A stretch of DNA of 64,000 nucleotides from Gavia stellata (taxonomy: Eukaryota; Chordata; Aves; Gaviiformes; Gaviidae): assembly GCF_030936135.1 (NCBI RefSeq), contig NC_082612.1, positions 13,685,001-13,749,000 on the forward strand, read 5' to 3'. This document shows positions 19,701 through 31,247 of the stretch, piece after piece. The translations under genes and the position numbers were made by a program. Position 1 is the first letter of the stretch, and each line of letters starts with the position of its first letter. A model generated the notes under the pieces. The model saw only the letters and a program-made list of their open reading frames with translations. It did not search any database and was not told the DNA's origin.

Positions 19701-21430
19701 AGAAAAGGAGGAATGGGTGGGATGGGTCATGTCAAATCACGGATTTCTTACTGATTTGTTAAGGCTCATCAGGAAGTCTCATGACTGGTGTACTAGGGAA
19801 GTTCAAAAAGGACAGTTAAAACCCCCACATGTACTTTTACTAGCTCAAGCTAAGGCAAGCCGCTGCAAGAAGAGCAGGCAAATTCTGAATACCATCAAGA
19901 AACCTTAAGCAAATGAGGAGCTTCATTAACTGCACTCAGGATTTTATTTTGACCCCTGGAAGAACTGGGCATTCTTTTAAGTAAAGAGTACTTTAAGTAA
20001 GCAGTACTTTACTTCCTGTACCCAGAAACCCTGAGCAACATCTTTACATATTGTCCACATCTGGGACAGTATTTAAACTCTGCCCAGCCCGTGCCAGTGA
20101 AGGGTTTTCAGAAGCTGGATTCCCCTGGGATCGTCACTCTCCAACGGGAAGCGTTAGCAGACGGTGACTCTCAGAAGGTATTTCCTGCAAGTCTGCTCTT
20201 TCAGGGCCCGGCTGTGTTCCAGAGCATCCCCGTGAAGGTGGTTCTGCCTGTCTTATGGCTAACGAAACAGAAACTAGGGTGGCCGTTGACAGTATTGAGA
20301 GGCAAATTCCTGGGCAAGGTGTTGGGGGTGTCTGTAAAATTAGGGGAGTATAAAAACCTAATGACTCAGAATGCCTGCGGCCACTAGATGGTGTATCGAT
20401 TCTGCATTTAAAGAGCCTTCCTTGGTGAAATAAAAGCTGTTCAGAGCTGTTGAAGAGCTCAGATCTAATTATAACTCACTTTGGCCCTCTTGGCATAACC
20501 CAGATCAAACTCAAGTTAAATGAGCTGCTGGCAGACCCTGCCAAACAGCTGTTTAAACTCTCCTTTTAGCATGCTAGCCAGAGCCCAAACCAGAGCATCC
20601 CCCGCTAGAATTAGGACTTCTCTACTCCTTTAACCATTACAGATATGCTTGCTATGCAGCCAAACACGTTTTACATTCTGACTGCAAAAAGGAGCCATTC
20701 TGTAGAAGGGACAGTAAGAACCCAAGCGTGGCACAACCTCCTTTAATCTTACTTTCACACCGGAACAAAATTACTCCTCTTCTTTGTCAGAATAAATTAT
20801 TTGACAGCATAAATGAAGGTATCTTGTCTCAGAAGAGGACTACAGGGTGGAGGCACTTCTCTGCAATCTTCCATGAGGTTGGTCCAAGGGAGCGGGAAAG
20901 GGAATAACAAGATGGGCACTGTGACTAAAGCTGCTTTGAACTCAGGGCATTTTATTTTTTTTACTTAATCTAGCCAATTGCTTTTATAAATGAGCAATGA
21001 CAGGCTGCTCAAAGCACTATCCTTCAACCACATGACAGTTGCTCTACAGGGAGCAATGATCCAAGGATCGTTTCTCACTTGTGCAGGCAGAAGCCCCGAC
21101 TGGTCGGAAACATGTGTAACGGGCTAAAGCGGAGGACTCCCAATGGCTATTATTAGGTATCTGATCCAAACCTCAGGAATCCTGGCTCAGCTATCAGTTT
21201 GCAGGCCAGAGAGCCACCGTCAGGGTAACGCTTCTCTCAATTACCGCAATCTACATTTGCTTTTCAGTGTAGGGGTTAAACTCTTTTAATTTTGCTGGTG
21301 GACATTGCTTAAGCTCGATGCCTACATCCTACCTCTCCCCTAGGCTGATGCGCTCGGTGAGTTTATTGAGATTCTTAAGGCAATGCCATACTTATTGTGA
21401 GATACGCCAACCGCTTCTGGTCCACCTGTC
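7730..21430. other. Intergenic region NAA15-RAB33B, no gene recognised
   Basis: About 13.7 kb of mostly AT-rich DNA. Open frames here are short (no more than about 126 codons), lack family resemblance and lack a consistent set of splice sites. I saw no RNA gene or full-length transposon. The only structure noted is a 21-base inverted repeat at 13667-13687. Confidence 0.6.
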
Positions 21431-22029
21431 TCCCTGTCAGGGATGAACTTGCTGCCGTCTCACCGCCATAGAGGACGGCAGAACGGCCAGGCCGGAGCGC
21501 AGCGATGGCACCGGGGTGGGCCGAGATCCGCTTCCCCCTTGCCGCCCCACGGCGCGCACACGCAGCCTCAACAGAACGCCTGCCCAGCAACGCCGGCTGC
21601 CCCACCGCCACCTCGGGCCCGGGCACCTGGGCCCTTCCCGCTGCCCCAGCCAGAGGCCCACCGTGCCACAAGCGGACCCTCAAGGCGATGGCAGAACGTT
21701 CTCCCCACGAGCAAACACAAGGCCTCTGGTCTTTATTCGCCACCAGTGCCGGCACTTCACAAACGTAACCCCCGGGCGGAGGTGCTCCTCCGGCACCGGA
21801 GGGAAGGGCAGGCCGCTGCCGCTTCACCCCCGGGCGCCGGGCTGGCTGGGCGGGGACACGCCGCTTCCCAGGTCCCGACGGTGCCCGGGTTACCGCCGCA
21901 ACTCGCTCCCGCTTCCCGCCCCGGCGCCTCAGGGCCTGAGGCCCGGCCAGCGGCTCCCCCTGGCGGCGTGGGCCGCGCGGCACCGACGCTCGCGCACGCG
22001 GACTGGCGGAGGGGCGGGCAGCGCCGCGC

Positions 22030-22039
22030 TCTCGCGAGA
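22030..22039. promoter_or_regulatory. TCTCGCGAGA element (CGCG/BANP-type motif)
   Basis: A perfect 10-base palindrome 260 bp upstream of the RAB33B ATG. It matches the CpG-island promoter motif known to bind BANP when unmethylated. Function here is inferred from motif and position only. Confidence 0.65.
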
Positions 22040-22097
22040 TCTCCCCGCGCTGCCGCCCCCAGCCGGCGGGCGGGAGGCGGCGAGACGTGACGGGACG

Positions 22098-22104
22098 TGA
22101 CGTG
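22098..22104 (+). promoter_or_regulatory. CRE-like half site TGACGTG
   Basis: Lies in a run of related ACGTGACG sequences about 195 bp upstream of the RAB33B ATG. It could bind CREB/ATF or USF-type factors; a short motif, so weak evidence. Confidence 0.3.
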
Positions 22105-22298
22105 TCGCGTCGCGGCGGGGCGCTACCGGCGGCGCGCGCGCTGTGGGCGGTCGTTTCTCCCCGGGGCGGCGGCTAACGGACGGCGGGGCGCGCGCCCGTC
22201 CGCCGCGCGGGAGGTAGGAGCAGGAGCAGGGGGAGGAGAGCGCGGCGGTCGCGGTCGTGTCCCCGTTCCCGAGGCGGTCCGCCCGGGCCCCCGGAGCG

Positions 22299-22547
22299 AT
22301 GATGGCCGCGGCGGCCGACCTGGAGTCCTCGCTGGAGCTGAGCCTGACGGGCAGCGGCGCGCTCCCCGGCGGGCTGCCCCCCGCGCGCTCCCGCATCTTC
22401 AAGATCATCGTCATCGGGGACTCCAACGTGGGGAAGACGTGCCTCACCTACCGCTTCTGCGCCGGCCGCTTCCCCCAGCGCACCGAGGCCACCATCGGCG
22501 TCGACTTCCGCGAGCGCGCCGTCACCATCGACGGCGAGCGCATCAAG
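22299..22547 (+). CDS. RAB33B: RAB33B exon 1 (coding)
   Basis: 83 codons ending ...DGERIK at donor AAG|GTACCG, phase 0. Carries the variable N terminus, P-loop and switch I. Very GC-rich, in contrast to exon 2. Confidence 0.96.
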
Positions 22548-25500
22548 GTACCGCCGCAGCGGGACGGGACGCGACGGGACGGGACGGGACGGGACGCGAC
22601 GGGGCGAGCGCTCGCCGCCCTCCCCGCCCCCGTGCTCGGCCCGCCGAGCCCTGCTCGGGAGCGCTGCCCGCCGCGGCCTGCTGCTGTCCCCCGGCCGCCC
22701 CGCCGCTTCGGGCCTTGCGGGGAGCGGGGTGCACCCGCCGGGCCGCGGACAGGAGGGAGCAGCCCGCGCCTGGTACGGGGCTCCAGCGTCGCTGGAGCGG
22801 CAGCTGGGAGGCAGGAGAAGCGGGGGGAGAGGAAGGCGCGGGTGCTGGCGGGTGTCAGGCTGGGGCCGGTGAGCCCCTGCCAGCCCCTGGCAGCTCGCCT
22901 CCAAAGGCCGGGGCAGGCGGCGGGGCTGTGCGCGGTTGGCGTGAGGACCGGACGTCCCGGCCCCCCCTGCCGCCGTGCCGCTCGCCGGGGTGGTGGGTTG
23001 GCTCTCGGGTCACGCTTCCGTACCCCCGGAGTTAGTGCGGTTGTGCCGCGTAGCCGGTGGCCTCGGCTGCCTCTGCTCCGCAACTTTGTTTAAGACTATT
23101 TTGCCTTGCTCCTATTGGAAAGGTAATTACGATGCAGGTTTCTATGGTGGTGAAAAGTTCCTGCCATAGGCCAAGCCTTTGCGCAGCTTTTGGCAGGTGT
23201 TAGTCGATAATTTCTCCTTAAAATGGACTTCTAGGTAGATCTCTTACTTACCAGTACTTTAGTGTTGGATGTGCCTGGCATCAGCGGCTTCTTGCCTCCC
23301 AGAAATTCTACTTCTGGGTTTATCAAGGATCACGCTTAATTGGCTTAACCTTCAAGCCCACGAAGCTGTGCAGATGCCACTGTTACGAGCATTTTGCTTT
23401 TAAAATGTCCCGTTAAGAAACTGAACATTGTTCAGGAGTGAACGGCCGCATCAGCGATAGCAATGTGTTACAACTCCTAATTTTTTTTCTAGGATTCTGT
23501 TAAGATTGCTGCATGTTTAGGCAAATGTGGTACAGAACTGGACAGCAACGTTTGACCGTTGTTTTTTACTCCAATTATAGGTTTAGCTAAAGCTTAGTCT
23601 TGCAAAACTAAATTTACTGAAAAATTGGATGGGAGGAAAAAACGCTCTTTTGGCTTCTTTGCACTGTAAAGCAAATTTTAAAAGTATATGAAATACACCT
23701 CATCTGCCTGGTAGATTACATCAATGCTAGTGGTGATCCTAACAGTCCTTTGCAGATTAGACTACTAGCTGCTTACAAATGCAGTTTGCTTTCTAGGAGT
23801 AACACGGTTTTAAACAGAATCCCCTTCTACTTCTGTGTTATAGTTTGTTTCCATGAGCAAAGCTTAATAATGTGTAGAAAAAGGGATTAACAGTACTCTT
23901 GGAATTGTACTTTTGCATTTGTTACCACCAGGCTTTGTAATGACAGCTTACAGTCATGTAGCTGAAAGCTGTAGTTTTTCCTTGCTTACTTACTGATTAA
24001 AGAAATTGTGGAGGGCATATAAGTCCATTTGGTTTCCTTCTCTTGTGTTTTTTTCACTTCATATCCTCCTTTTTAACTAAAGAAGAAAAATGTGTAAGAC
24101 TCGCTGTTACTCTTTTTCTTTATAAAACCACTGAATAGCACTTCTTTAGCTGATGGCTGAGATTCTGTACTCCTTTAGATGATGGCTGAGATTCTGCGCT
24201 CCCTGGGCTGTTGCTGTCCGTGATGGAGGAGAGAACCTCCTGAGGGTTATCTTCTTGTCAGCACCATCTTATTGACTGGCGTTTTCACCATCTCTGAATT
24301 TTTTGTTGGAGAGAAGTGGAGAAGAATATAGCCTAATCCACAGTTCTGAGATGTTTCACAAAGGTTATTGTGCCATTTTGTTATATATGTTGTGGTAAGT
24401 TGTTTTGCTGCGTTCTTGAGAATATTGCCTGTTGAATATACCAGTTCTGGTTGAGGGAGACGGAGAACTGAAGGAGGCTCTTTTGAGACACATCGTTTTC
24501 CGGGAAATTCTGCTTCAGCTTTAAAAGGAATAAACTTCATCATTATGGCCAGGACTCTAGCTCTTAAGGGGATGCTGTGTGCCATCAAGTATGCACCAAT
24601 TTTTGGTTTTTTGCCATCTTCTCTCCCTCATTTCACCTTTCTTGCTTGTAGCAGTGAGCTCCAGCAATGCCTGCTGAACCAGGAAAGAGAGAAGCTCAGA
24701 TGAACTGAATTGCTGCTGTTCTTGCTGTGCCCTGAAGGGCTTGCTGAGCAGAGGGATTTTTCCTCTTGCGTTGAAGGAGACTGTAAAGTAGTGTCTTCTC
24801 TTTCTCTCTTCTCCCTTCCCCCAGCCAGCTGGATGGTCGTTCTTGTGCTGCTACAGTACTGAGCATTTCCCTCGCAGCTGGGAAAATGCTGTGTCATTGG
24901 CAGGAACACAAGCACAGTTCTTCTCGTCGGGGGTCTCCCACACGTGAATTGTGTAGAATTCCAAGACATGGGGACAAGCGTATTCCTTTGTAGCTTGTTC
25001 AGTAGGCTAACAGCTTCGTATGAAACACCGATGCCTAGATGAGATTAATAAATTCAAATTTTCAACAAATTAATTTTTTGCATTCTAAATTTTCCTCTTC
25101 CTAAATTGTTCTAAGCATTGAAAATTGAAGAAAACAATGATGTCACTCTTTACTGACCTACATTAAAAGAGCAAAGGATGCAAATTAAATTCAAAGAAGA
25201 AAGTCCAAACATCATGTTCTGTATCTTTGAGCTCTTCAAGGTTTTTTTCCCACATCTTGTAAAAGTTTGCCGTTGTATCTTTATTAAAAGCCAGTTATGT
25301 TTTTACCAGCGTGTTATAAACCATGCATGCTAAGGGAGTCCTTGTTTAGAAAACAGCCTTTCTGGATCTGCAAAAGGGAGTCAGAAGGTGGGAGGTGATA
25401 GCTGAGTCAATATACGCAAGTACCACTTGTCTTTCCTAGGGAGTGTGACAAAGTGGTTCTGTCCACAGTTTTATTAGCGAATTATGTTGTTAAACCAAAT

Positions 25501-28403
25501 TTTCAAATCACGTATTTTAAAGGGCTGTTACAAAAAATGTGCTCCCTTGAAGATGGATGGTATTGAGCTAGTAATGAAACAGTAATCTTAATGTTAATTC
25601 ATCAATGCACATCTATTAACGTGAACATTTTCAGTGTTGTTTTTCAGTAGAGCAAATATTTTGGGGGGGCCAGAAATGGAATGGTCATCTCAAGTTCACC
25701 TGGTAAGAGGAAAAAAGACACTTCTAAAGTGTGAAATTTTCAGTCTTGGGGAAGGATTTGCCTCTCAGTGGAAATGATTCCATGCCAAGAATATTAACAT
25801 TTTTAGTTTGAGATAATACCCTTCAAGCTTGAAAGCTGCATGTAAATAAAATTTAGAGGAACTGTAGTTTACGCTTAACTTGGAAGTTATGTAAACCTTT
25901 AATTTAATTTCCCCTTCTCTACCGAAGGCTGGCAATACGCTTGCGGATCTGTGCTTGACTGAAGCATGACTGATTTCTGCTCTTTGAATGAGGCGGAGAG
26001 AGAAGTGTAAGCTCATAGCTAAAATGATCTCCCTCTTTAAATTAATTTGATATAGCATTTTCCAAGATTATCTATAGTGATTCCTTAACATTACGTTGTC
26101 TGATCGTAAGGATTATTTCAGTCTGTCCTTCTTTCTTCTGTCTTTAATTTGTCAAATTCCAAATTAATGAAAATTTTCCATGAGGCTCCTGACTTTATAA
26201 TGTTTTGTAAGTGCATAGAACTAGAAGTATCTCTTATCTGGGTAGGTGAATGAATCTTACCCAAACTTAGGTGCCTGTATTTAATCTGATTGTCTAGACT
26301 CCCTTAACAGACCACGGAGATGCAGCCAATTGTGTTCAGAGTGTAATACCATTGAAAAAAGCGGGCGTTTGCTCCAAAATGAGATGGATTGCAACTGACT
26401 ACCATTTTCTGCGATCAGAGGCTAGGGCGACTTAATAATCATTTAATTTTGCTTTTCTTAATAATCTTAATGACCCTTTTAGAAGCAGCACATGGATCTT
26501 CGTAAGTCTGTGTATCAGAAGCTGCAGATTACTGGACTAGACTACGGAAGCCAAGCTGTTCTGATGTTTTCATGTAAATTCTCAGTTCCCCTGATGAAAC
26601 CAGTAACTGCCACTTCCACCTGCTCCAATCTGAGTTTTTCTCGAGGATGGGTGACCAGGGTTGAACGTAATACTGCAGAAAAAGTCACACCATCCTGAAA
26701 CATCAGTTACTCTTTTTATCTCCACTCTATAACACTAGTGATTCATAATGTCCTGTGATTGACTCGTGTATCTGGATCGTCATCCGTTTTAATAATTTCC
26801 AAACTGATGAATCCTGCACATATAGGAAAAGTGTTTATTAGTCACTGTTATCAAGACTTTGCATCTGCTTCTATTCAGTTTCACCCTGTTTCTACTGTTC
26901 CACCTTTCAAAAGAATGTTATGTGATGCTGTAATCCTCCTCTCTATCAGTGATGCATCTTAGCTTCTTGCCATCAGCAAATTTCCCTGACACTTGAGTTT
27001 CCTTATTTTTAATATTGAAGTCACTGGTAAAAATGGTAAACAAGGCAACTTTCAAGATACTTGCAATTTCTAAATAAATTTTACTGAAACATTTGGATCA
27101 AAGGAATGCAGAACTATGGTAATGGGAGAACAGTTTCATCAAGGGAAGATGTCGGCTGTACCTTTCATGGGAACAGATTGAATTGTCTGTTACACTGACT
27201 AGGCTTCAAACAAATATGTTCAGTCTATTTGGGACAGAGTGATGCGTACCTGGGAACAACAGTAGTATGTTAAGCTAACAGGAGGTTTATGCTTTCTTTT
27301 TTCTAAGTTTTTTTTATTCCTTTTATGCATGCTTTGATACCACAAACCACAGTATGGTCCTCGTTTAAGCATTAAATAAGCTTAAGTTAGAGGTTCATCA
27401 CAGGAGGGTTTGAGTCCAAAAGATACACCGCAGAGAAAGATTTCTTTGTCCTGTTTTTGTCGGTGGTGTAGTTATTCAGGCATGGTTTGATTTCTTCCTA
27501 CTTTTATATAGTACCACAATAAGCAGTTAACTTCACGCTAAGAACAAAACTTTGGGGAAGGTGACGTTATTTAGGGCAATAAAAAAATCATGTCAGCCAA
27601 GAGTTGTGCTGTGAAATACATGTTGTTTTTTCAAATAAAAGTGCTACTGCCAAGACTTCAGGATTTGTTTCTGTAAAAATCTTACAAAACACATGCTCCA
27701 ATAAACTTTCAGAAATTCGTATTTGTGATCAAGGTGCATCATCATTTCTTTCTGGCTTCAGTTGTGAGCAGCTTTGAAAGCAAAAGTTTCTGAAATTGTG
27801 TAAAAGCAACAGTTTTCTTCACCACAAATTTTTCAGTACGATAAATTCAGAAGAGTGGGTTTCTGTGATCGTGTGATTCCCCTAGCTACAGGTGATTTGT
27901 ATTATTTTCCACCATGAGTAATAAAACATTTTTTTCTGTCATTGTCTTTCCCTTTTCAGATCCAGCTATGGGATACGGCAGGCCAGGAGCGCTTCAGAAA
28001 GAGCATGGTGCAGCACTATTACAGGAACGTACATGCTGTTGTGTTTGTATATGATATGACAAACATTGCCAGTTTTCACAGTCTGCCGTCATGGATAGAG
28101 GAATGCAAACAACACCTTCTTGCCAATGATATACCACGGATTCTTGTTGGAAATAAATGTGACCTGAGAAGTGCTATTCAGGTACCTACGGACTTGGCCC
28201 AGAAGTTTGCTGATACTCACAGTATGCCATTATTTGAAACCTCTGCCAAAAACCCCAATGACAATGACCACGTGGAGGCCATATTTATGACACTGGCTCA
28301 CAAGCTTAAAAGTCACAAGCCATTAATGCTTAGTCAACCCCCAGATCGCGATGAAATACATATAAAGCCTGAACCAAAACCTGCCATGACCTGCTGGTGT
28401 TAA
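22299..28403 (+). CDS. RAB33B: RAB33B small GTPase, complete
   Basis: A Golgi Rab GTPase that acts in intra-Golgi/retrograde traffic and, through ATG16L1, in autophagosome formation. Join 22299-22547 and 27960-28403, 230 residues (human 229). Visible motifs: G1/P-loop GDSNVGKT (40-47), switch I Thr65 in TEATIGVDF, switch II WDTAGQE (87-93, catalytic Gln92), NKCD (148-151), ETSAK (176-180) and a C-terminal CWC for double geranylgeranylation. The N-terminal 30 residues are Ala/Gly/Leu-rich and differ from human. There are two adjacent ATGs, 22299 and 22302; the second has the better context (A at -3, G at +4), so the true start may be one residue later. Confidence 0.97.
22557..22604 (+). repeat. 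GGGAC pentamer repeat, G-quadruplex-type
   Basis: Irregular (GGGAC)n with GCGAC variants, starting about 10 bases after the RAB33B 5' splice site. The stretch 22576-22593 has four GGG runs with two-base loops on the transcribed-sense strand, fitting the standard G-quadruplex pattern. Confidence 0.85.
24144..24201. repeat. 29-bp tandem duplication
   Basis: Two head-to-tail units, 24144-24172 and 24173-24201, share ctttag.tgatggctgagattctg with about three mismatches. Intronic; probably replication slippage. Confidence 0.8.
27960..28403 (+). CDS. RAB33B: RAB33B exon 2 (terminal coding)
   Basis: Acceptor ...ttcccttttcag. 147 codons from [12 protein letters not shown] to KPAMTCWC and TAA. Carries switch II and the G4, G5 and prenylation motifs. 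The body is nearly identical to the human protein as I recall it; a short stretch before the tail ([13 protein letters not shown]) differs. Confidence 0.97.
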   Translation: MQLWDTAGQERFRKSMVQHYYRNVHAVVFVYDMTNIASFHSLPSWIEECKQHLLANDIPRILVGNKCDLRSAIQVPTDLAQKFADTHSMPLFETSAKNPNDNDHVEAIFMTLAHKLKSHKPLMLSQPPDRDEIHIKPEPKPAMTCWC

Positions 28404-30225
28404 GTCATACTATTGTCAGGTATCACCTTGTCTTGTTTGCAAATGCTTCAAAATTACGATCTTGGCAAAGTTCCAGGTTTTGGTAGCAATTATAGCGAAT
28501 CTCTTTGGCACTTTAATGTGTTGGTTTTGTTTTTTTTCTGGTGTAGATGTGCCCATCTCATGTTCTTGCACTTTGTAATTGTACTTTCTGAATTACTGAA
28601 GTTTCACTATAAATATACGGGAAAGTAAACTTTCAAGCGAAGTTTTGACAAAGCAATTCTACTTGAGCTCTTGCTGCCTGAGATTGTTTTCATCACTTGT
28701 GGTAAGGTTAGAAATAGTAAGCCAGTTTACTAACATTTTTGGTTGCTACTTGCATTGGAATAACGTATGAGAAAAAGTGTCTTGTGACAGCCAGATAGCT
28801 TGATTTTTGGGTCAGCGAGTGGGGAGATTTTTGGCATATGAAGGAATATTTGGTGACTGCTAGCAAATTGCTAAGCAAGTACCTTTTTATTTTACAAACA
28901 AAAAACAGGACTGTCAGATAAAGTTTGGGCTGTCAGTGTAGGTGCAAACTGCTGGCTTTGGCCTGTCATTCCACTGTAAACTTCGTCGGTTTCTTCATGG
29001 CAATGGTAAGAGAATTGACAAACTTGTCCCTACCTCTGGATAATTATTTGGTACTTAAAACTTCGTTATTTTTTCATAATTAGCACGTAAAACTAAACTA
29101 TGCATTCCTTCTTGCGGAAAGTACTGTAGCACAGGATTTGGGGTAAATTTGGGCCTATAACTGTCTATAACTTCTCTGACCTTACTAAAACTTCAATGAG
29201 GATTTACTTCTAAAGATGCTGTATTTGCGTTGGGTGTCCCAGGGTAAGTAAAAACACTTAAGTAAATAAAAGATCGAGTGAAGTTGGCAAAAGCATACTG
29301 GTTTTCAAAGATAGGCGTTTGAGAGGATTTTGGTGAAGCTGAATGCTTTTCAAATATCTTGAAAAAGCTTTTTACAGCCAACTTGATAACGTATTTTAGG
29401 GATGGAAATGCTTAGGACAAAATGTTAGGAACATGGGACTTCCTTGAAATACTTCTGAATACAAAATAAATTAGATCTTGAAATGTGAAGAAAAGCTGCC
29501 AAATACATCATCTGTTACAGATTTTTGAGCTAAAACCTGCTTGTGTAATGTCATGGCTGTATGTGGGGCATCCTTGGCGTTACTAAACTGAGTTAGTAAT
29601 GTGTTGGGTCAGATGAGGGAAATTACCTCTCTAGAACCATCTTCTTCTGTGTTCTCATAATTGCAACCGTTTCATTTCAGTTCTGTCTGAAGGTCAAGTT
29701 TCGTAACAAAAACGGTGCTAGGTTGCACGTAATTACATAAAGCGAAATGTAAGCCATAGAATGCAATCTATGACTTCATTCATATGCCATGTCCAACAAT
29801 GTTTTGTGACTTAGTTTTTAAAGGAATTGAAGTAAAAATGAAGGGTTTTGATTTGCAATGTGTAGTGTGTGATGCTGACTGGAAACTAAATGGAAGGGCC
29901 AGTTCAGAAGCTGCCACCCTAGCGATCACCTTAGAAACAAAGTGTTGAAACAAGATAACTAATATTATTCAAGCTACTACAATTAATGAGATGTAATTCT
30001 ATTGCAAGTTATACTGACAAAAGAAAAACGCATTGACTTTTTTCTAGATTTAGAAAGAGCATTCAATGTGGTCTAATACGATTAAGGTGTTTAAAAAGAA
30101 TCTAAACAAAAGGTAGTATTTTTTTCCTGTATAAAGCTGCTACAACTGTGACAGTAATTTTCTTTAGGAAACATTTGTAAAAGGGAACTTTTGTATTCAC
30201 TCTGAACCTTACATGACTAGAATTT

Positions 30226-30425
30226 GGTTTACAGTCCTTTCAGAAACAATCAGCTTTTTAACACTAGTGTCCTTAATGATTTTTTTAAGAAAAGGATTGA
30301 TCTTAAATTTACATGTATACTATTGTAAATAAATATGGTTTACAGTCCTCTTGGACAATTTGTTTTTCACTCATGTCCTTAATCCTTTTTCTCAAAAGGA
30401 TCCATCTTAACTATTTGTATAATAA
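30226..30425 (+). repeat. Diverged 111-bp tandem duplication in RAB33B 3' UTR
   Basis: The block starting ggtttacagtcct at 30226 recurs at 30337 in the same order. Shared landmarks are ggtttacagtcct, act.atgtccttaat, aaaaggat..atcttaa and a following AT-rich stretch. Many substitutions and small indels separate the copies, so the event is old. Confidence 0.75.
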
Positions 30426-30859
30426 TTATGTCAGCAAACACTCTATTTTTTTTTTTTTTTTAAATAAAAAAAGCAGAATGAAGAATTCCAAAGTCAGTCA
30501 GTCAGGTTGGGGCTTGAGGTGACGAAATCATATAGCTACAATGTTACTGCTAAATTTGATATCAAACATCTGCAAATCTGTTAAGCTTTATTTGCGTTAT
30601 TCACAACCTGTAAATAATGGCCCTCATGTCATTAAAATTGTGTGGAAACAATGTTTAAGTATGTAATTTCGTCTTCAGCACAAAGCATGTTTTACTGGTT
30701 CTGCCATATGCTTCCTGGCTTTCAGTGGTAATGTTCTGCCCACAAAATTGATGTCAAAAGTACTGAATACTTTGTATATGTATTTTCACTTTACCAAACT
30801 GTAAAGTTGGGTTATTTTGTATGTGTTGGGGGGAGGGCAAGACACAATCCCAGAAACCT

Positions 30860-30865
30860 AATAAA
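30860..30865 (+). terminator. RAB33B: Candidate RAB33B poly(A) signal (proximal)
   Basis: AATAAA about 2.5 kb after the stop, followed by T/GT-containing sequence (cttgttttc). Confidence 0.4.
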
Positions 30866-31241
30866 CTGGCTTTGCCACAGACTGTTATCCCTTGTTTTCA
30901 ATAATTGTACTAGGAATGATGATATGATTTCTTATGGTAAAATCCATAAAAAAACCTATAAGGGAGGAAAAAAGAGTTTCTTGTTTCTGTGTGTGGGATG
31001 ACAATTTTGTGAAAGACTGTCACAATACTTGGACTACTGTCACTGCTTGCTCGTGATGGCTCTGAGTTGTTTTGAAGCATCTGAAGCACCCACCTGATGA
31101 TTCAGAGGCCTGTTCAGGATTTATTTCAGATTCCAGAAGAATGTGAAGTGATACAACAGTTACAGAACTAGGAATTACTGACCCCTGAATGTATATCAAG
31201 ACCCTAGAGGCGTCTTCTCCATTACTCTTCCCTTGTTGCGA

Positions 31242-31247
31242 AATAAA
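31242..31247 (+). terminator. RAB33B: Candidate RAB33B poly(A) signal (distal)
   Basis: AATAAA followed within about 25 bases by ggtggggctgctttgttatc, a good GU-rich downstream element. Best supported end of the transcript by sequence alone. Confidence 0.5.

Larger units (their letters stand above)
21440..23070 (+). promoter_or_regulatory. RAB33B: CpG island and promoter region of RAB33B
   Basis: Extremely G+C- and CpG-rich compared with the AT-rich flanks. It spans the 5' flank, first coding exon and start of intron 1. No TATA box is evident. It contains a TCTCGCGAGA palindrome and a TGACGTG CRE-like half site upstream of the ATG. Long open frames on both strands here follow from base composition and are not called as genes. 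Confidence 0.8.
22548..27959 (+). other. RAB33B: RAB33B intron 1
   Basis: 5.4 kb intron from GTACCG to ...cccttttcag. Its first 0.5 kb is still CpG island and includes a GGGAC repeat. The rest is AT-rich, with a 29-bp tandem duplication at 24144-24201. No exon-like or RNA-gene sequence was recognised inside. Confidence 0.85.

Noticed and set aside
21375-23093. Open frames of 200-310 codons on both strands around the RAB33B first exon
   Set aside because: CpG-island composition removes stop codons. Only the 83-codon RAB33B exon has family sequence and a splice donor.
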